From Helicobacter valdiviensis (lineage in GTDB: Bacteria > Campylobacterota > Campylobacteria > Campylobacterales > Helicobacteraceae), in assembly GCF_003245365.1 (NCBI RefSeq), contig NZ_NBIU01000001.1:62001-126000 (forward strand): DNA of 64,000 nt. Reading direction: 5' to 3'. Shown here one piece after another: positions 46,887 through 57,259 of this stretch (positions are counted from its first letter, which is position 1; each line of letters starts with the position of its first letter). The notes beneath the pieces were generated by a model that worked only from the letters and a program-made list of their open reading frames with translations, ran no database searches and was not told the origin of the DNA. A program made the position numbers and the translations under genes.

Positions 46887-47236
46887 ATTTTCAAATTGGG
46901 GCAAAGTTTAATGACAATATAGATGTAGTTTGTAAAAAATGCAAAGAGTTACAAAGCAAGTGCAAATGCAATAAAAAAACTCTAATAAAAGAAAAAAACG
47001 AATATTTTTTATGGATTAATGAAGAAAAAAGGGGAGGGAAAGATGTTACAATCTGTGGGGTTTTTTATATAGAAAAGAAAGAATTGGAAGAATTGTTTAA
47101 AAAATGCAAAACCACACTTGCAAGCGGAGGGAAAATTAGAGAAGAAAAAGAAGGTTTTTTGCTTGAAATTCAAGGCAAACATAAAGATAAATTAAAAGAG
47201 TTTTTAAAAGCACAAAAATTTATTTTTAAGAAGTAA
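46874..47236 (+). CDS. SUI1/YciH family (eIF1-like) protein with cysteine cluster
   Basis: 120 residues. The C-terminal two-thirds show the SUI1 fold: KRGGKDVTICGVFYIEKKELEELFKKCKTTLASGGKI (motif KRxGKxVTxVxG...LKxxxGxGGT-like) and LEIQGKHKDKLKEFLKAQKF (IQGxxxxxxxxxL). The N-terminus has CKKCKELQSKCKC, able to bind zinc. Bacterial YciH proteins discriminate start sites like eIF1 or act in stress translation. The gene starts inside the dnaE end and is followed three bases later by rluB, so it is co-expressed with a ribosome modification gene. Confidence 0.82.
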   Translation: MDGLNFQIGAKFNDNIDVVCKKCKELQSKCKCNKKTLIKEKNEYFLWINEEKRGGKDVTICGVFYIEKKELEELFKKCKTTLASGGKIREEKEGFLLEIQGKHKDKLKEFLKAQKFIFKK

Positions 47237-47239
47237 AAT

Positions 47240-47989
47240 ATGAGATTAAACCAGTATATTGCACATTTATCAAAATATTCAAGGCGTGAGGCGGATACAC
47301 TTATAAAAGAGGGAAAGGTTAGTATTAACAAAGAAATTATTAGGGATTTTTCCTATCAAGTTAAAGAAAATACTAAAGTGTATTTGAATGGAAAACTACT
47401 TAGAGAAAAAGAAGAATATTCTGTAATTGTTTATAATAAACCAAAAGGTGAGCTAGTTAGCAAAAAAGATGATAGGGGTAGAAAAGTCATTTATGAGAGT
47501 TTGCCTAAACGATTTTGGCATTTTAATCCTGTTGGGAGGTTGGATTTTGCAAGTGAGGGATTGTTATTACTAAGTGATAGCAATAAGGTAGTTACTAAGC
47601 TTATGGAAAGTAAGCTAGAGAGGACTTATCTTATCAAGCTTAATGGTATGCTAAAAGATAAAGTTTTTGATGCAATGGAAGAAGGATTAAGTTTAGAAGA
47701 TGCAAGAAGTGGTGCACATAAAAATAGCAAAATTACCTCTATGGAATTTGCACCATTTTTGGGATATTCTGTGATTAAAAATACAGCTAAATATTCTAAA
47801 ATTAAAGTAGTGATTAATGAGGGGAAAAATAGAGAGCTTAGGAGGTTTTTTGCACATTTTAATTTGGAAGTTTTAGATTTAAAGCGTATTGCTTATGGCT
47901 TTATCCAGCTTAATAATCTTCCTACGCAAAAGGTTAGGTTTTTAACACGCCAAGAATACAATAAATTGCATGAGTTTATGGAGGAATAA
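47240..47989 (+). CDS. rluB: 23S rRNA pseudouridine synthase, RsuA/RluB family
   Basis: 249 residues. S4 RNA-binding domain at the N-terminus (MRLNQYIAHLSKYSRREADTLIKEGKVSIN) followed by the catalytic domain. The key aspartate is in PVGRLDFASEGLLLLSD near residue 102, and EGKNRELRRFFAHF is near 198-211. The family isomerises uridine in 23S (RluB/E/F) or 16S (RsuA) RNA. I favour the RluB subgroup, but the exact site is not certain from sequence. Confidence 0.8.
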   Translation: MRLNQYIAHLSKYSRREADTLIKEGKVSINKEIIRDFSYQVKENTKVYLNGKLLREKEEYSVIVYNKPKGELVSKKDDRGRKVIYESLPKRFWHFNPVGRLDFASEGLLLLSDSNKVVTKLMESKLERTYLIKLNGMLKDKVFDAMEEGLSLEDARSGAHKNSKITSMEFAPFLGYSVIKNTAKYSKIKVVINEGKNRELRRFFAHFNLEVLDLKRIAYGFIQLNNLPTQKVRFLTRQEYNKLHEFMEE

Positions 47990-48005
47990 TTGTAAAGAGG
48001 GGGTT

Positions 48006-48758
48006 ATGCAAAAAATTCTAATAGTTTTAGGATTTTTCCTAATATTAAGTATTGGTGCTAATGCCCAATCCGAGCAAGAAGCTAAACCTAGCTTTGATTG
48101 TGGCAAAGCAGCTACAAAAGTTGAAAAGATGATTTGCAATGATGAAAGTGGGGAGTTACAAAAACTTGATAGATTGTATTCTAAGCTCTATTTTTCAATA
48201 CTAAAGCGTATCCCTAAAGATACAAAAGAGGGGCAAAATGAAAGAGAAGAACTGAAATATTTTAATCACGATGTTATGAGTAATAGAAATATATTTCAAT
48301 GCTATTTTGTTGCACCATTTGAGACAAAAAAACAAGAAGACTTTCAGCTGCATTATTCTAATGATTGCATAAAGCAAATTTATTTAGAAGCGATTGCTAC
48401 TTTAGCTTTTAAAATGATAGATAGTGAAGCTAATAGAGAAAAATGGGGCTTTAATGAAAGAATAAAAGATTTTATTGTCCCAATTGAAAACCCTCATGGA
48501 ACCTACGATATGGATATAAAGTTTTTACCCGATTATAATCTATTTGGTAATTTTTTTGAAAATACTACTCAAAGTATTGTTATAGATTTTATGGCTTACA
48601 ATATTATGCAGTGGAATTACTTTCTTGTAGATGTTCGGATTAATGAGGCAAATGCAGATTTATTTGATGAAGCAGTAGAAAAATATAAAATATACTATAA
48701 GAAACTCTATCAAGCTTTTACAAAAGATAAAAAACTCAATAAATTATTAGGAAACTAA
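48006..48758 (+). CDS. Secreted LprI-like protein, copy 1 (diverged C-terminus)
   Basis: 250 residues from the ATG at 48006, preceded by GAGGGGG; an earlier in-frame ATG-less extension overlaps rluB and is unlikely. The Sec signal (MQKILIVLGFFLILSIGANA) is followed by PSFDCGKAATKVEKMICNDESGELQKLDRLYSKLY. This is the N-terminal half of the LprI/DUF1311 lysozyme-inhibitor domain with its two cysteines. After that the sequence diverges from the family (FNHDVMSNRNIFQCYFVAPFE... and a long helical C-terminus). It is a tandem relative of the next gene and shares a nearly identical 42-base block with it. Confidence 0.7.
   Translation: MQKILIVLGFFLILSIGANAQSEQEAKPSFDCGKAATKVEKMICNDESGELQKLDRLYSKLYFSILKRIPKDTKEGQNEREELKYFNHDVMSNRNIFQCYFVAPFETKKQEDFQLHYSNDCIKQIYLEAIATLAFKMIDSEANREKWGFNERIKDFIVPIENPHGTYDMDIKFLPDYNLFGNFFENTTQSIVIDFMAYNIMQWNYFLVDVRINEANADLFDEAVEKYKIYYKKLYQAFTKDKKLNKLLGN
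48132..48173 (+). repeat. 42-base block shared with 48961-49002
   Basis: Codes for ICNDESGELQKLDR in both LprI-like genes; only one base differs (T for C). The flanking codons are much less alike, which suggests a recent duplication or gene conversion limited to this block. Confidence 0.7.
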
Positions 48759-48834
48759 ATGCCAATTAAGACAACAGATTTAAGCTATGTTAAAAGCCTA
48801 TATAAAAATTAACTTCTATATTAAAGGAGTTCTT

Positions 48835-49545
48835 ATGCAAAAGTTTTTAATAGTTTTAGGAATTTGTGTTACTTTAAGTGTTGGCATTAATGCTCAATCT
48901 TCAGAAGAAGCTAAACCTAACTTTGATTGCGCTAGAGCAAAAAGCAAGATTGAAAAGAAAATTTGCAATGATGAAAGCGGGGAGTTACAAAAACTTGATA
49001 GACAAATCTTTAAAAGCTACCAAGAAACAAAGGCAAAACTTGATAAGAATGGCAAAAAAGTATTGTTAAATTCTCAAAAATCTTGGCTTAAGATGCGAGA
49101 AAAATGCAAATCCAAAGAATGTTTAAAAGAGCTTTTGCAAAATAGAGTTAAAGAACTACAAAATTACACAACACATCTCAATAATACATGGCTTGGGACT
49201 TATACATTACAAGAAAATCTTTATATGGGGAGTTTTACAATCCAAAAGTGTGATAAGTTTAATATTTGTGAAGCTAGATATGAGGCTATCCTTCAAAAAA
49301 ACGAATTTAATGATATGCACGAATGTAGTATAACTTTGAAATTACAGATAAAATCTCCACAAGAAGCTATAGCTTTAAATGATGATAAGGATTTTGCAAA
49401 TTGTAAAATTTATATTAGGAAAAATCAACAGGGTATTGTATTTACAAGAGATGAGAAAGTATTTAATTTACCCGATTATTTTTGTAGCACAATGTGTGGC
49501 AACCAAACGATATTTGAGTGGGGAGATACCTACAAAAAGGAATAG
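48835..49545 (+). CDS. Secreted LprI-like lysozyme inhibitor, copy 2
   Basis: 236 residues from the ATG at 48835, chosen for AAAGGAG eight bases before it; the longer frame to 48787 has no such site. Signal peptide MQKFLIVLGICVTLSVGINA, then a complete LprI domain: FDCARAKSKIEKKICNDESGELQKLDR, LNSQKSWLKMREKCKSKECLKELLQNR with the four expected cysteines. A second C-terminal domain (NTWLGTYTLQENLYMGSFTIQKC) of about 120 residues has six further cysteines and is of unknown type. LprI-type proteins inhibit or bind lysozyme in some bacteria; in this genus the role is inferred. Confidence 0.72.
   Translation: MQKFLIVLGICVTLSVGINAQSSEEAKPNFDCARAKSKIEKKICNDESGELQKLDRQIFKSYQETKAKLDKNGKKVLLNSQKSWLKMREKCKSKECLKELLQNRVKELQNYTTHLNNTWLGTYTLQENLYMGSFTIQKCDKFNICEARYEAILQKNEFNDMHECSITLKLQIKSPQEAIALNDDKDFANCKIYIRKNQQGIVFTRDEKVFNLPDYFCSTMCGNQTIFEWGDTYKKE
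48961..49002 (+). repeat. 42-base block shared with 48132-48173
   Basis: Partner of the block in the first LprI-like gene, 829 bases downstream of it in the same orientation. Recombination between the two would delete or fuse the genes. Confidence 0.7.
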
Positions 49546-49726
49546 CATTATAAACATTAAAAGGCTTTAGTGAAAATTATTATAGAAAAAATAAGTCAAA
49601 TTATTTGTTTATGCTTTGTGCTGCACAGGAGTTTAAACAAATTTAATAAACATTATCATAATTTATCTTATTTTAAATAAAAAAGTTATAGATTTCTAAC
49701 GCTAATTTTAAATTCAAGGATAAAAT

Positions 49727-50224
49727 ATGGAAAAAATTGGTTTATTTTATGGCTCAGATGCGGGCACCACAAAAGATATAGCACAAAAGATTGCACAACA
49801 TTTTGAAAATATAGAAATTATTGATGTGGTAAATGCTAAAAAAGAGCAAATTCTAAACTTTAAAAATCTAATCTTGGCAACTCCAAGCTATGGCAGTGGA
49901 GATTTACAAAGTGATTGGGAAAGTTTCTTAGAAGATCTAGAAGAACAAGACTTTCAAGATAAAATTGTAGCTCTTGTGGGTGTGGGGGATCAAGATACTT
50001 ATGGAGATACATTTTGCAATGGTTTATATGAGATTTATAAAATTGTTTCTAAAAATGCAAAAATTATAGGACAAACTTCAACAGATGGCTATGAGTTTGA
50101 AGAAAGTTTATGTGTAATAGATGGGAAATTTATAGGATTAATGCTAGATCAAGACAATCAAGAAGAGTTAAGTGATGAACGCATTAGTAAATGGTGCGAA
50201 ACGCTTAAAGGGCAATTTAACTAA
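49727..50224 (+). CDS. fldA: Flavodoxin FldA
   Basis: FMN electron carrier of 165 residues. LFYGSDAGTTKDIA is the FMN-phosphate loop; LATPSYGSGDLQSDW and VGVGDQDTYGDTFCNGLYEIY are the two flavin-ring loops. In Helicobacter, flavodoxin accepts electrons from pyruvate:acceptor oxidoreductase. This suits an oxygen-sensitive metabolism of the kind the hemerythrins may protect. AAGGATAAAAT precedes the ATG. Confidence 0.95.
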   Translation: MEKIGLFYGSDAGTTKDIAQKIAQHFENIEIIDVVNAKKEQILNFKNLILATPSYGSGDLQSDWESFLEDLEEQDFQDKIVALVGVGDQDTYGDTFCNGLYEIYKIVSKNAKIIGQTSTDGYEFEESLCVIDGKFIGLMLDQDNQEELSDERISKWCETLKGQFN

Positions 50225-50655
50225 AAAGCCTCGTATCCTAAAAGAATACATTTATTAAAGCGGGGGAGGGTGCACATAGCTTTAATATCCCCTCCTATCC
50301 CAATATCTTTTAAGGTTTCATAGTATTTTTGATCAAATTTTAAATAACTTCCACTTTCTGTGCTTAAAGCCACTCCACTTTGTTCATTTAAAAATAGAAA
50401 TAAAGAAATTTTACTAAAAACTAGAACAAGTCCGCCTCTTTGAATAAGTTTCTTTTTCTCTTCAAGTTTTAGAGAATGATAACTTTCTTTGGTAACAAGG
50501 GGTCTATATCTAAAGGTGATATAGTTTTTCTCTAAAGCTTGTTTGGCAACTTGATTGTAAAAACTGTCAAAATCCATGCAATATGCAGGGAAAAATCCTA
50601 GCATACCCCATAGAATAAAACTAATTTTTCTCAATTTCTTTTTGAAAACTCTCAT
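50221..50655 (-). CDS. Hypothetical secreted or membrane-anchored protein
   Basis: 144 residues. The N-terminus has a long positive stretch ([13 protein letters not shown]) and a hydrophobic segment [13 protein letters not shown] that looks like a signal peptide; no lipobox consensus is clear. The rest is a small mixed fold ([42 protein letters not shown]). Its start overlaps the end of purL by 35 bases and its stop overlaps fldA by four bases on the other strand. No family is recognised. I kept it because composition and signal are convincing. Confidence 0.6.
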   Translation of the reverse strand: MRVFKKKLRKISFILWGMLGFFPAYCMDFDSFYNQVAKQALEKNYITFRYRPLVTKESYHSLKLEEKKKLIQRGGLVLVFSKISLFLFLNEQSGVALSTESGSYLKFDQKYYETLKDIGIGGDIKAMCTLPRFNKCILLGYEAF

Positions 50656-52831
50656 AATAAAGCTTGCTAGCTTCCTCTAAAGACAATTCTAAAGAACCAA
50701 GCTTGATTTTGTCTCCACCTAAAGTTGCAATTTTTTCTAAGCAAAGATTGGAATCAGCAATGAGGGCTTGAATTTTTTGTAGATTTTCTGGTTGGATTGC
50801 AATTAAAACTTGCGTAGGTGCTTCGCCAAAAAGCTCTTTAGTGCTAAAATCTTTAGTGCTCATACAACCCATTTTCCCTCTAATGCAAGCTTTACTAAGT
50901 GCTGTAATTAAGCCTCCTTGATAAATATCTGTAGCAGCTTCTAATAGATTTCTTTCATTAGCACTTGCTAACACACTCCATAAATAAAGTTCATCTTCAA
51001 GTTTAATCTTTGCAATATCTTCTTTGAAGCTATTACCTAAAAGCTTAGCGATTAAGCTTGCTCCAAATTCTTCTTTAGAAGTTTTAGAGGCTAATTTGTA
51101 AATTTCTAATCCTTCTTTATTAAAATCACTTTGTAATACATTGTTTAAATCATCTAGGATACCTACTCCAGCAATAGAAGGGGTAGGGTAGATGTCTTTG
51201 CCATTTGTTTGATTATAAAGACTTACATTTCCGCTTACTACAGGTGTATTTAAAGCTTTGCAAGCAAGCTTAATTCCCTCGCAAGATTCTTTAAACTGCC
51301 ACATTACTTCTTCATTTTCAGGACTTCCAAAGTTTAGACAATCTGTAATCGCTAAAGCCCTTCCTCCTCTTAGAGCAATATCTCTACCCACTTTTGCTAC
51401 GGCTTGTTTGGCACCTTCTTTAGGGTCAAGATAGCAAAGTCTAACTGGACAAGCCACACTCATACCAATCCCTTTGTTGTTTTCTCTTACGCGTATAACA
51501 CTAGCCCCCCCAAAACCAGAAGGGATAATTGTATTGGCTTGCACGCTACTATCATATTGTTCATAAATCCAAGCCTTATCACATACGCTTGGGTGAGAAA
51601 GAATGGTTTTTAGTGCATCTTTTGGCTCTATTTGATTGAATAAATCAGTATTCAAAGTTTCTAATTCTTGCAAATAAGTGGGGTTTTCACACACTGGGCG
51701 TTTTAAAATAGGTGCATTTTCACTTAAAGGTGCTACAGGGATTTTAGCACAAAGCTCATTATGCCAATAAAGCTCCATAACTCCACTATTGGTAACTTCT
51801 CCGATAATTGCACAATCTAATTCCCATTTTTGGAAAATTTGCATAATTTTATCTTCACAACCTTTTTTGGCGCAAATTAACATTCTTTCTTGTGATTCGC
51901 TAAGCATTAATTCATAAGGATTCATTCCTTCTTCTCTCATAGGAACTTTATCAAGATACATAATCATACCACTTCCACTGCGTCCTGCCATTTCAAAACT
52001 AGAACTTGTTAAGCCTGCTGCTCCCATATCTTGTATCCCTACAATCAAATCTTCTTTAAAAAGTTCCAAACATGCTTCTAAAAGTAACTTTTCTGTAAAA
52101 GGATCACCTACTTGCACAGTGGGGCGTAAAGATTTAGAATCTTCATTAAAACTGTCAGAACTCATAACAGCTCCACCTAATCCATCGCGTCCTGTCTTAG
52201 AGCCTACATAAATTACAGGATTTCCTATACCTTCAGCTTTGCCATAGAAAATTTCATCATTTTTTACAATTCCTAAAGTAAAGGCATTGACTAAAATATT
52301 TCCCTCATAGCAGTCTTCAAAGCTTGTTTCGCCACCAATGGTTGGCACCCCCATACAATTTCCATAGCCACCAATCCCACTTACTACACCTTTTAAAAGA
52401 TAGCGGTGTTTTGCTCCTGTGGCATCTTCTTTTGTAATATCTCCAAAGCGGATAGAGTTTAAAGAGGCAACAGGTCTAGCTCCCATTGTAAAAACATCAC
52501 GCATAATTCCACCCACACCCGTTGCAGCTCCTGCATAAGGCTCAATAAAACTAGGATGGTTGTGGGATTCCATTTTAAAAACAGCTCCATAGCCTCCACC
52601 TATATCAATGACACCCGCATTTTCTCCTGGGCCTTGTATTACCCAAGGGGCTCGCGTTGGAAATCCATTAAGATAGATTTTACTAGATTTGTAACTACAA
52701 TGCTCACTCCACATTGCAGAGATAATCCCAATTTCTACTAAATTAGGAACTCTACCTAATATTTTTAAGATTTTTTCATAATCTTCTTGGCTTAGTTTGT
52801 GTTGCTTTAAAATCTGCTCCAAATTCTCCAT
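50621..52831 (-). CDS. purL: Phosphoribosylformylglycinamidine synthase II PurL
   Basis: Converts FGAR to FGAM with ATP and ammonia from PurQ in de novo purine synthesis. 736 residues, the size of the small PurL used with PurS and PurQ. Key segments: [13 protein letters not shown] near residue 40, [29 protein letters not shown], and [31 protein letters not shown] in the middle. H. pylori lacks this pathway as I recall, so its presence (with purH at 59.5 kb) separates this organism from gastric species. Confidence 0.95.
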   Translation of the reverse strand: MENLEQILKQHKLSQEDYEKILKILGRVPNLVEIGIISAMWSEHCSYKSSKIYLNGFPTRAPWVIQGPGENAGVIDIGGGYGAVFKMESHNHPSFIEPYAGAATGVGGIMRDVFTMGARPVASLNSIRFGDITKEDATGAKHRYLLKGVVSGIGGYGNCMGVPTIGGETSFEDCYEGNILVNAFTLGIVKNDEIFYGKAEGIGNPVIYVGSKTGRDGLGGAVMSSDSFNEDSKSLRPTVQVGDPFTEKLLLEACLELFKEDLIVGIQDMGAAGLTSSSFEMAGRSGSGMIMYLDKVPMREEGMNPYELMLSESQERMLICAKKGCEDKIMQIFQKWELDCAIIGEVTNSGVMELYWHNELCAKIPVAPLSENAPILKRPVCENPTYLQELETLNTDLFNQIEPKDALKTILSHPSVCDKAWIYEQYDSSVQANTIIPSGFGGASVIRVRENNKGIGMSVACPVRLCYLDPKEGAKQAVAKVGRDIALRGGRALAITDCLNFGSPENEEVMWQFKESCEGIKLACKALNTPVVSGNVSLYNQTNGKDIYPTPSIAGVGILDDLNNVLQSDFNKEGLEIYKLASKTSKEEFGASLIAKLLGNSFKEDIAKIKLEDELYLWSVLASANERNLLEAATDIYQGGLITALSKACIRGKMGCMSTKDFSTKELFGEAPTQVLIAIQPENLQKIQALIADSNLCLEKIATLGGDKIKLGSLELSLEEASKLYYESFQKEIEKN

Positions 52832-53008
52832 AAATCACCTTTAAATTTTGTGTAGAATTGTGTAATTTTGTATAAAATTCCACTTTTTAAAGATGAAAGT
52901 TTATCAAACTCCTCTTAAAGAGTAAATAAACTAAGAATGAGATAAAGTTAAATTAAGTAGAATAACGCTTTAATTCAATAAAGCGTAAGAATAATAGGAG
53001 ATTTCAAG

Positions 53009-55432
53009 ATGAAATACATCAGGTTTTTCAAGGAACTGAATAATAAGGATGTGCCAATTGTGGGCGGAAAGAATGCAAGTATTGGAGAAATGTTTCAAGA
53101 ACTTGTTCCTATGGGTATTAAAGTCCCAAATGGTTTTGCTATTACGAGTGAGGCTTATTGGTATTTATTAGATAGTGCTGGCATTAGAGAGAAAATTAAA
53201 GAGTTGCTTGATGGAGTTGATGTTACTGAAATAGATGTTTTAAATGTGCGTTCTAAAAAAATTAGAGATATGATTTTTGGAACACCACTTCCTGCAGATT
53301 TAAGAGAAGAGATTTTAGAGGCTTATAAAATCTTAAGTGATGAATATGGTATGGAAGAAGCTGATGTAGCTGTTAGAAGTTCGGCGACTGCAGAGGATTT
53401 ACCTGATGCTTCTTTTGCAGGACAGCAAGATACATATTTAAGCGTTCAAGGACAAACAGAACTTATCCATTATATTAAGTCTTGCCTTGCTTCACTTTTT
53501 ACTGATAGAGCAGTAAGCTATCGTGCATCACGCGGATTTGATCATTTTAAAGTAGCGCTTTCTGTAGGGGTGCAAAAAATGGTGCGTTCTGATAAAGGAA
53601 GCTCTGGAGTAATGTTTAGTATTGATACAGAAACTGGCTTTAAAGATGCGGTATTTATCACTTCATCTTGGGGACTTGGAGAAAATGTAGTAGGTGGAAC
53701 AGTAAATCCTGATGAATTTTATGTATTCAAACCTGCACTAGAGCTTGGTAAGCGTCCTATTTTAAAAAGACAATTAGGCTATAAAAACATTAAAATGGTT
53801 TATGCAGCACCTGGAGCAAAACATCCTACAAAAAATATTCCTACTACTGAAGAAGAATTGAAAAGCTTTTCTTTAAATGATGATGAGATTTTAACGCTAG
53901 CAAGATATGCAATGCTTATTGAAAAACACTATTCTAAGGAAGCAGGAGAATATCGTCCTATGGATATGGAATGGGCAAAAGATGGAAATAGTGGAGAAAT
54001 CTTTATTGTTCAAGCGCGTCCTGAAACTGTCCAAAGTCAAAAAATGAAAAAACAAAATAATACTTTAGAGAAATATTTCTTTAAAAACAAAGAAGAAAAA
54101 GAAGTTATTTTAAGCGGTAAAGCAGTAGGCGGAAAAATAGGGATAGGTAAAATTAGAGTAATTGACAATATTAACAATATGGGTGAGCTTAAAAAAGGCG
54201 AGATTTTGGTTACTGATAATACAGATCCAGATTGGGAGCCTGCTATGAAAAAAGCCTCTGCTGTAATTACAAACCGTGGTGGTAGAACTTGCCATGCTGC
54301 TATCGTAGCGAGGGAAATTGGTGTGCCTGCAATTGTTGGTGCAGTGGGTGCAACCGAAAAACTAGAAACAGGTATGGAAGTAACAGTCTCTTGTGCAGAA
54401 GGCGAAGATGGATTTGTTTATCAAGGAATTCACGAATATGAAATAGAGAAAGTAGATTTAGCTTCGCTAGAACAACCTAAAACTAAAATTTATATGAATA
54501 TTGGAAATCCTGAAAAAGCTTTTGCATTCTCCATGATTCCTAATAATGGAGTAGGGCTTGCTAGAATGGAATTTATTATTAATAATTATATTAAAGCACA
54601 CCCTTTAGCTTTAATTGAGTTACATAATGGAAATAAAGAATTTGATGGGGTAGAGGGTGTTAGAGAGATTATGGCAGGTTATGCTAATCCAAAAGATTTC
54701 TTTATTAAAAAGATTGCAGAAGGCGTTGGAATGATTGCAGCAGCATTTTACCCCAAACCTGTAATTGTCAGAACGAGCGATTTTAAATCTAATGAATATT
54801 GCAGAATGGTAGGTGGAAAAGATTATGAACCCCACGAAGAAAATCCTATGATTGGTTATAGGGGGGCTAGTCGCTATTATTCTAAAGAATATCTACAAGC
54901 TTTTGAATGGGAATGTCAAGCTTTAGCAATGGCTAGAAATGAAATGGGCTTTAGCAATATGAAAATTATGATTCCATTTTTAAGGACTCCAGAAGAAGGG
55001 AGACGCGTATTGGAGATTATGCGCAAAAATGGACTTGTGCAAGGCGAAAATGGACTTGAAGTTTATGTAATGTGTGAATTGCCTGTGAATGTGATTATGG
55101 CAGATGAATTCTTGCAACTCTTTGATGGCTTCTCTATTGGTTCTAATGACTTAACACAATTGACTTTAGGGGTAGATAGAGATGGAGAGCTTGTAAGTCA
55201 TATTTTTGATGAAAGAAATCCAGCATTACTAAAAATGTTTAAACTAGCTATTGAGGCTTGCAAAAAGCAAAATAAATATTGCGGTATTTGCGGACAAGCA
55301 CCTAGTGATTATCCAGAGATTGCAGAATTTTTAGTAGAGAATGGCATTTCTTCTATTTCTTTAAATCCAGATTCTGTGATTGAAACTTGGGATAGAATTG
55401 TTAAGCTTGAAAAAAGACTTAACATTTCTTAA
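53009..55432 (+). CDS. ppsA: Phosphoenolpyruvate synthase
   Basis: Makes PEP from pyruvate and ATP for gluconeogenesis. 807 residues. N-terminal ATP-binding half ([37 protein letters not shown]); phosphohistidine domain with [21 protein letters not shown] near residue 430; C-terminal TIM-barrel PEP site with [24 protein letters not shown] and [11 protein letters not shown] (catalytic cysteine). A six-G run at 54861 is in frame and part of the gene. AGGAG lies upstream of the ATG, and a hairpin follows the stop. Confidence 0.95.
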   Translation: MKYIRFFKELNNKDVPIVGGKNASIGEMFQELVPMGIKVPNGFAITSEAYWYLLDSAGIREKIKELLDGVDVTEIDVLNVRSKKIRDMIFGTPLPADLREEILEAYKILSDEYGMEEADVAVRSSATAEDLPDASFAGQQDTYLSVQGQTELIHYIKSCLASLFTDRAVSYRASRGFDHFKVALSVGVQKMVRSDKGSSGVMFSIDTETGFKDAVFITSSWGLGENVVGGTVNPDEFYVFKPALELGKRPILKRQLGYKNIKMVYAAPGAKHPTKNIPTTEEELKSFSLNDDEILTLARYAMLIEKHYSKEAGEYRPMDMEWAKDGNSGEIFIVQARPETVQSQKMKKQNNTLEKYFFKNKEEKEVILSGKAVGGKIGIGKIRVIDNINNMGELKKGEILVTDNTDPDWEPAMKKASAVITNRGGRTCHAAIVAREIGVPAIVGAVGATEKLETGMEVTVSCAEGEDGFVYQGIHEYEIEKVDLASLEQPKTKIYMNIGNPEKAFAFSMIPNNGVGLARMEFIINNYIKAHPLALIELHNGNKEFDGVEGVREIMAGYANPKDFFIKKIAEGVGMIAAAFYPKPVIVRTSDFKSNEYCRMVGGKDYEPHEENPMIGYRGASRYYSKEYLQAFEWECQALAMARNEMGFSNMKIMIPFLRTPEEGRRVLEIMRKNGLVQGENGLEVYVMCELPVNVIMADEFLQLFDGFSIGSNDLTQLTLGVDRDGELVSHIFDERNPALLKMFKLAIEACKKQNKYCGICGQAPSDYPEIAEFLVENGISSISLNPDSVIETWDRIVKLEKRLNIS

Positions 55433-55455
55433 AAAGCAAGAATCTCTCTTGCTTT
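55433..55455 (+). terminator. Terminator after ppsA
   Basis: AAAGCAAGA-ATCTC-TCTTGCTTT, a perfect 9-bp stem directly after the stop and with T-rich right arm. Confidence 0.75.
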
Positions 55456-55549
55456 ATTGAAACTTAAATAAAAAATCTAATATTTTTTCTAAATTTCTTT
55501 GAATATTGTTAAATATTATAATGCAAATAAATAATTGAAAAGGATAAAT

Positions 55550-56170
55550 TTGAAATTAGCTGTATTTGATTTTGATTCTACATTAATGGATGGAGAAACC
55601 ATTGATCTCTTAGCACAAGCACATGGAAGTTTTGAAGAAGTAAGAAAGATTACAAAAGATGCTATGAATGGTGATTTAGATTTTTATCATAGTTTAAAAA
55701 GACGCGTAGCTACATTAGAGGGAATGCCTTTAAAACTTGTCCTAGAAGTGTGTGAAAACTTAACATATAATCCAGGTGCCAAAGAATTAATCCAAGCTTT
55801 AAAAGAAAAAGATTATAAGGTTGTAGTTTTTAGTGGAGGATTTGATGAGGGAGTTTGCGCGGGAAGAAAAGCATTGGGCTATGATATTCATTTTAGCAAT
55901 ACCTTGCACCATAATCATGGCTTCTTAACAGGTTCTGTAGGGGGAGAGATGATGTTTTCATATTCCAAAGGAAGAATGTTGAATAAGATTCAATCTTTAT
56001 TGGGTATAAGCTATGAAGATACCATTGTAGTGGGAGATGGAGCAAATGATATTTCTATGTTCCAATACGCATACAAAAGAGTGGCTTTTTGTGCAAAGGA
56101 TGTCTTAAAAAAGGCTGCAAATATTGTGGTTGATGAAAAAGACTTATCAATAATCAAACAATATATTTAA
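55550..56170 (+). CDS. serB: Phosphoserine phosphatase SerB
   Basis: HAD-family phosphatase giving L-serine from phosphoserine. 206 residues from a TTG at 55550: AAAAGGA lies seven bases upstream, and this start places LAVFDFDSTLMDGETI right at the N-terminus as in relatives. Another TTG at 55535 would lack a ribosome site. Catalytic DFDST (first Asp nucleophile), FSGGFDEG near residue 93 and VVGDGANDISM near 160 are all present. Confidence 0.88.
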   Translation: MKLAVFDFDSTLMDGETIDLLAQAHGSFEEVRKITKDAMNGDLDFYHSLKRRVATLEGMPLKLVLEVCENLTYNPGAKELIQALKEKDYKVVVFSGGFDEGVCAGRKALGYDIHFSNTLHHNHGFLTGSVGGEMMFSYSKGRMLNKIQSLLGISYEDTIVVGDGANDISMFQYAYKRVAFCAKDVLKKAANIVVDEKDLSIIKQYI

Positions 56171-56189
56171 TTTATTTTAAGGATTAAAA

Positions 56190-57191
56190 ATGCAAAGTAA
56201 TTTTTCATTTTCTTTATGGTGTGATTTTATTGAAAGAGAGTTTTTAGAAAAAGATTTTTCTAAAATGGTTGCAGGTGATGTGGTTAAAGGAGCTACAAGT
56301 AATCCTATTATTTTCCAGCAAGCCTTAAGTAAAGATAGCTATAAAAAACAAAAAGAAGAGCTTAAAGGAAAAAATAAAAAAGAAATCTATGAAACTTTAG
56401 CAAAAAGCGACATTCAAAGAGCTGCTGAAATTTTATTACCTCTTTTTAAAAATAATCCTAATGATGGTTATGTTAGTTTAGAGGTAGATCCTAATTTGTG
56501 TGATGATGCTAAAGCTACTATAGAAGAGGGTGAAAGATTGTTTCAAGAAATCAATTATCCCAATGTGATGATAAAAATACCTGCCACAAAAGCAGGCTAT
56601 GAAGCTATGGAGGCTTTGATAGCTAAGGGGATTTCAGTAAATGCTACTTTGGTTTTTACTAAAGAGCAAACAATTTCTTGTATGGAAGCCTTTAAAAAAG
56701 GTTATGAGGTTTTAAAAACACAAAGCAATAGGGCAATTAAAGACTACCCAAGAGCAGTTGTAAGCGTATTTGTATCGCGTTTGGATAGAAAATGCGATAC
56801 AGTTTTAAAACAAAATAATCTACCTACTGCTACTTTAGGTATCAAAAATGCTCAATACCTTTATCATATTATTAATAATTATGAATTGCCTTGTGTGAGA
56901 ACACTTTTTGCAAGCACAGGAGTAAAAGGGAATGACTTAGAGCCTAGCTATTATATAAAAGAACTTTACCATACACACTCTATTAATACCGCACCTCTAC
57001 ATACTATTGAAGCCTTTATGCAAGTTAATGATTTGCAAGAGGCTTATTTGCCTAGCGTTGAAAAACTAGAAGAATATTACAAAAACATTCAAGAGGCAGG
57101 GATTGATTTAGAAATGGTTTGTAAAGAATTAATAGAGCAGGGCTTAGAAGATTTTAAAATTGCATTTGCAAAAATTTTAGAAAGTCTTTAA
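56190..57191 (+). CDS. tal: Transaldolase
   Basis: Transfers dihydroxyacetone units in the pentose phosphate path, complementing tkt at 18 kb. 333 residues of the Campylobacterota type: FSLWCDFIEREFL, GATSNPIIFQQAL, VSLEVDPNLCDDA, and the Schiff-base lysine in NVMIKIPATKAGYEAME. AAGGAT precedes the ATG. The order tal-rplY-pth-lptG matches what I recall of H. pylori HP1495-HP1498. Confidence 0.92.
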   Translation: MQSNFSFSLWCDFIEREFLEKDFSKMVAGDVVKGATSNPIIFQQALSKDSYKKQKEELKGKNKKEIYETLAKSDIQRAAEILLPLFKNNPNDGYVSLEVDPNLCDDAKATIEEGERLFQEINYPNVMIKIPATKAGYEAMEALIAKGISVNATLVFTKEQTISCMEAFKKGYEVLKTQSNRAIKDYPRAVVSVFVSRLDRKCDTVLKQNNLPTATLGIKNAQYLYHIINNYELPCVRTLFASTGVKGNDLEPSYYIKELYHTHSINTAPLHTIEAFMQVNDLQEAYLPSVEKLEEYYKNIQEAGIDLEMVCKELIEQGLEDFKIAFAKILESL

Positions 57192-57219
57192 AATTAAAGT
57201 AGTTTTTAACAAAAAAGGC

Positions 57220-57225
57220 TATAAT
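57220..57225 (+). promoter_or_regulatory. -10 box for rplY
   Basis: Perfect TATAAT, 34 bases before the rplY ATG and 28 bases after the tal stop; a GTTTTTAAC stretch lies in the -35 area. Confidence 0.6.
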
Positions 57226-57259
57226 TAGCACTTTTATTTTAACTTAGTAAGGAAAAAGA

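Noticed and set aside
54861-54866. Run of six G as a possible phase-variation tract
   Set aside because: Short, in frame within conserved ppsA sequence (GYRGAS), no alternative frame continues.
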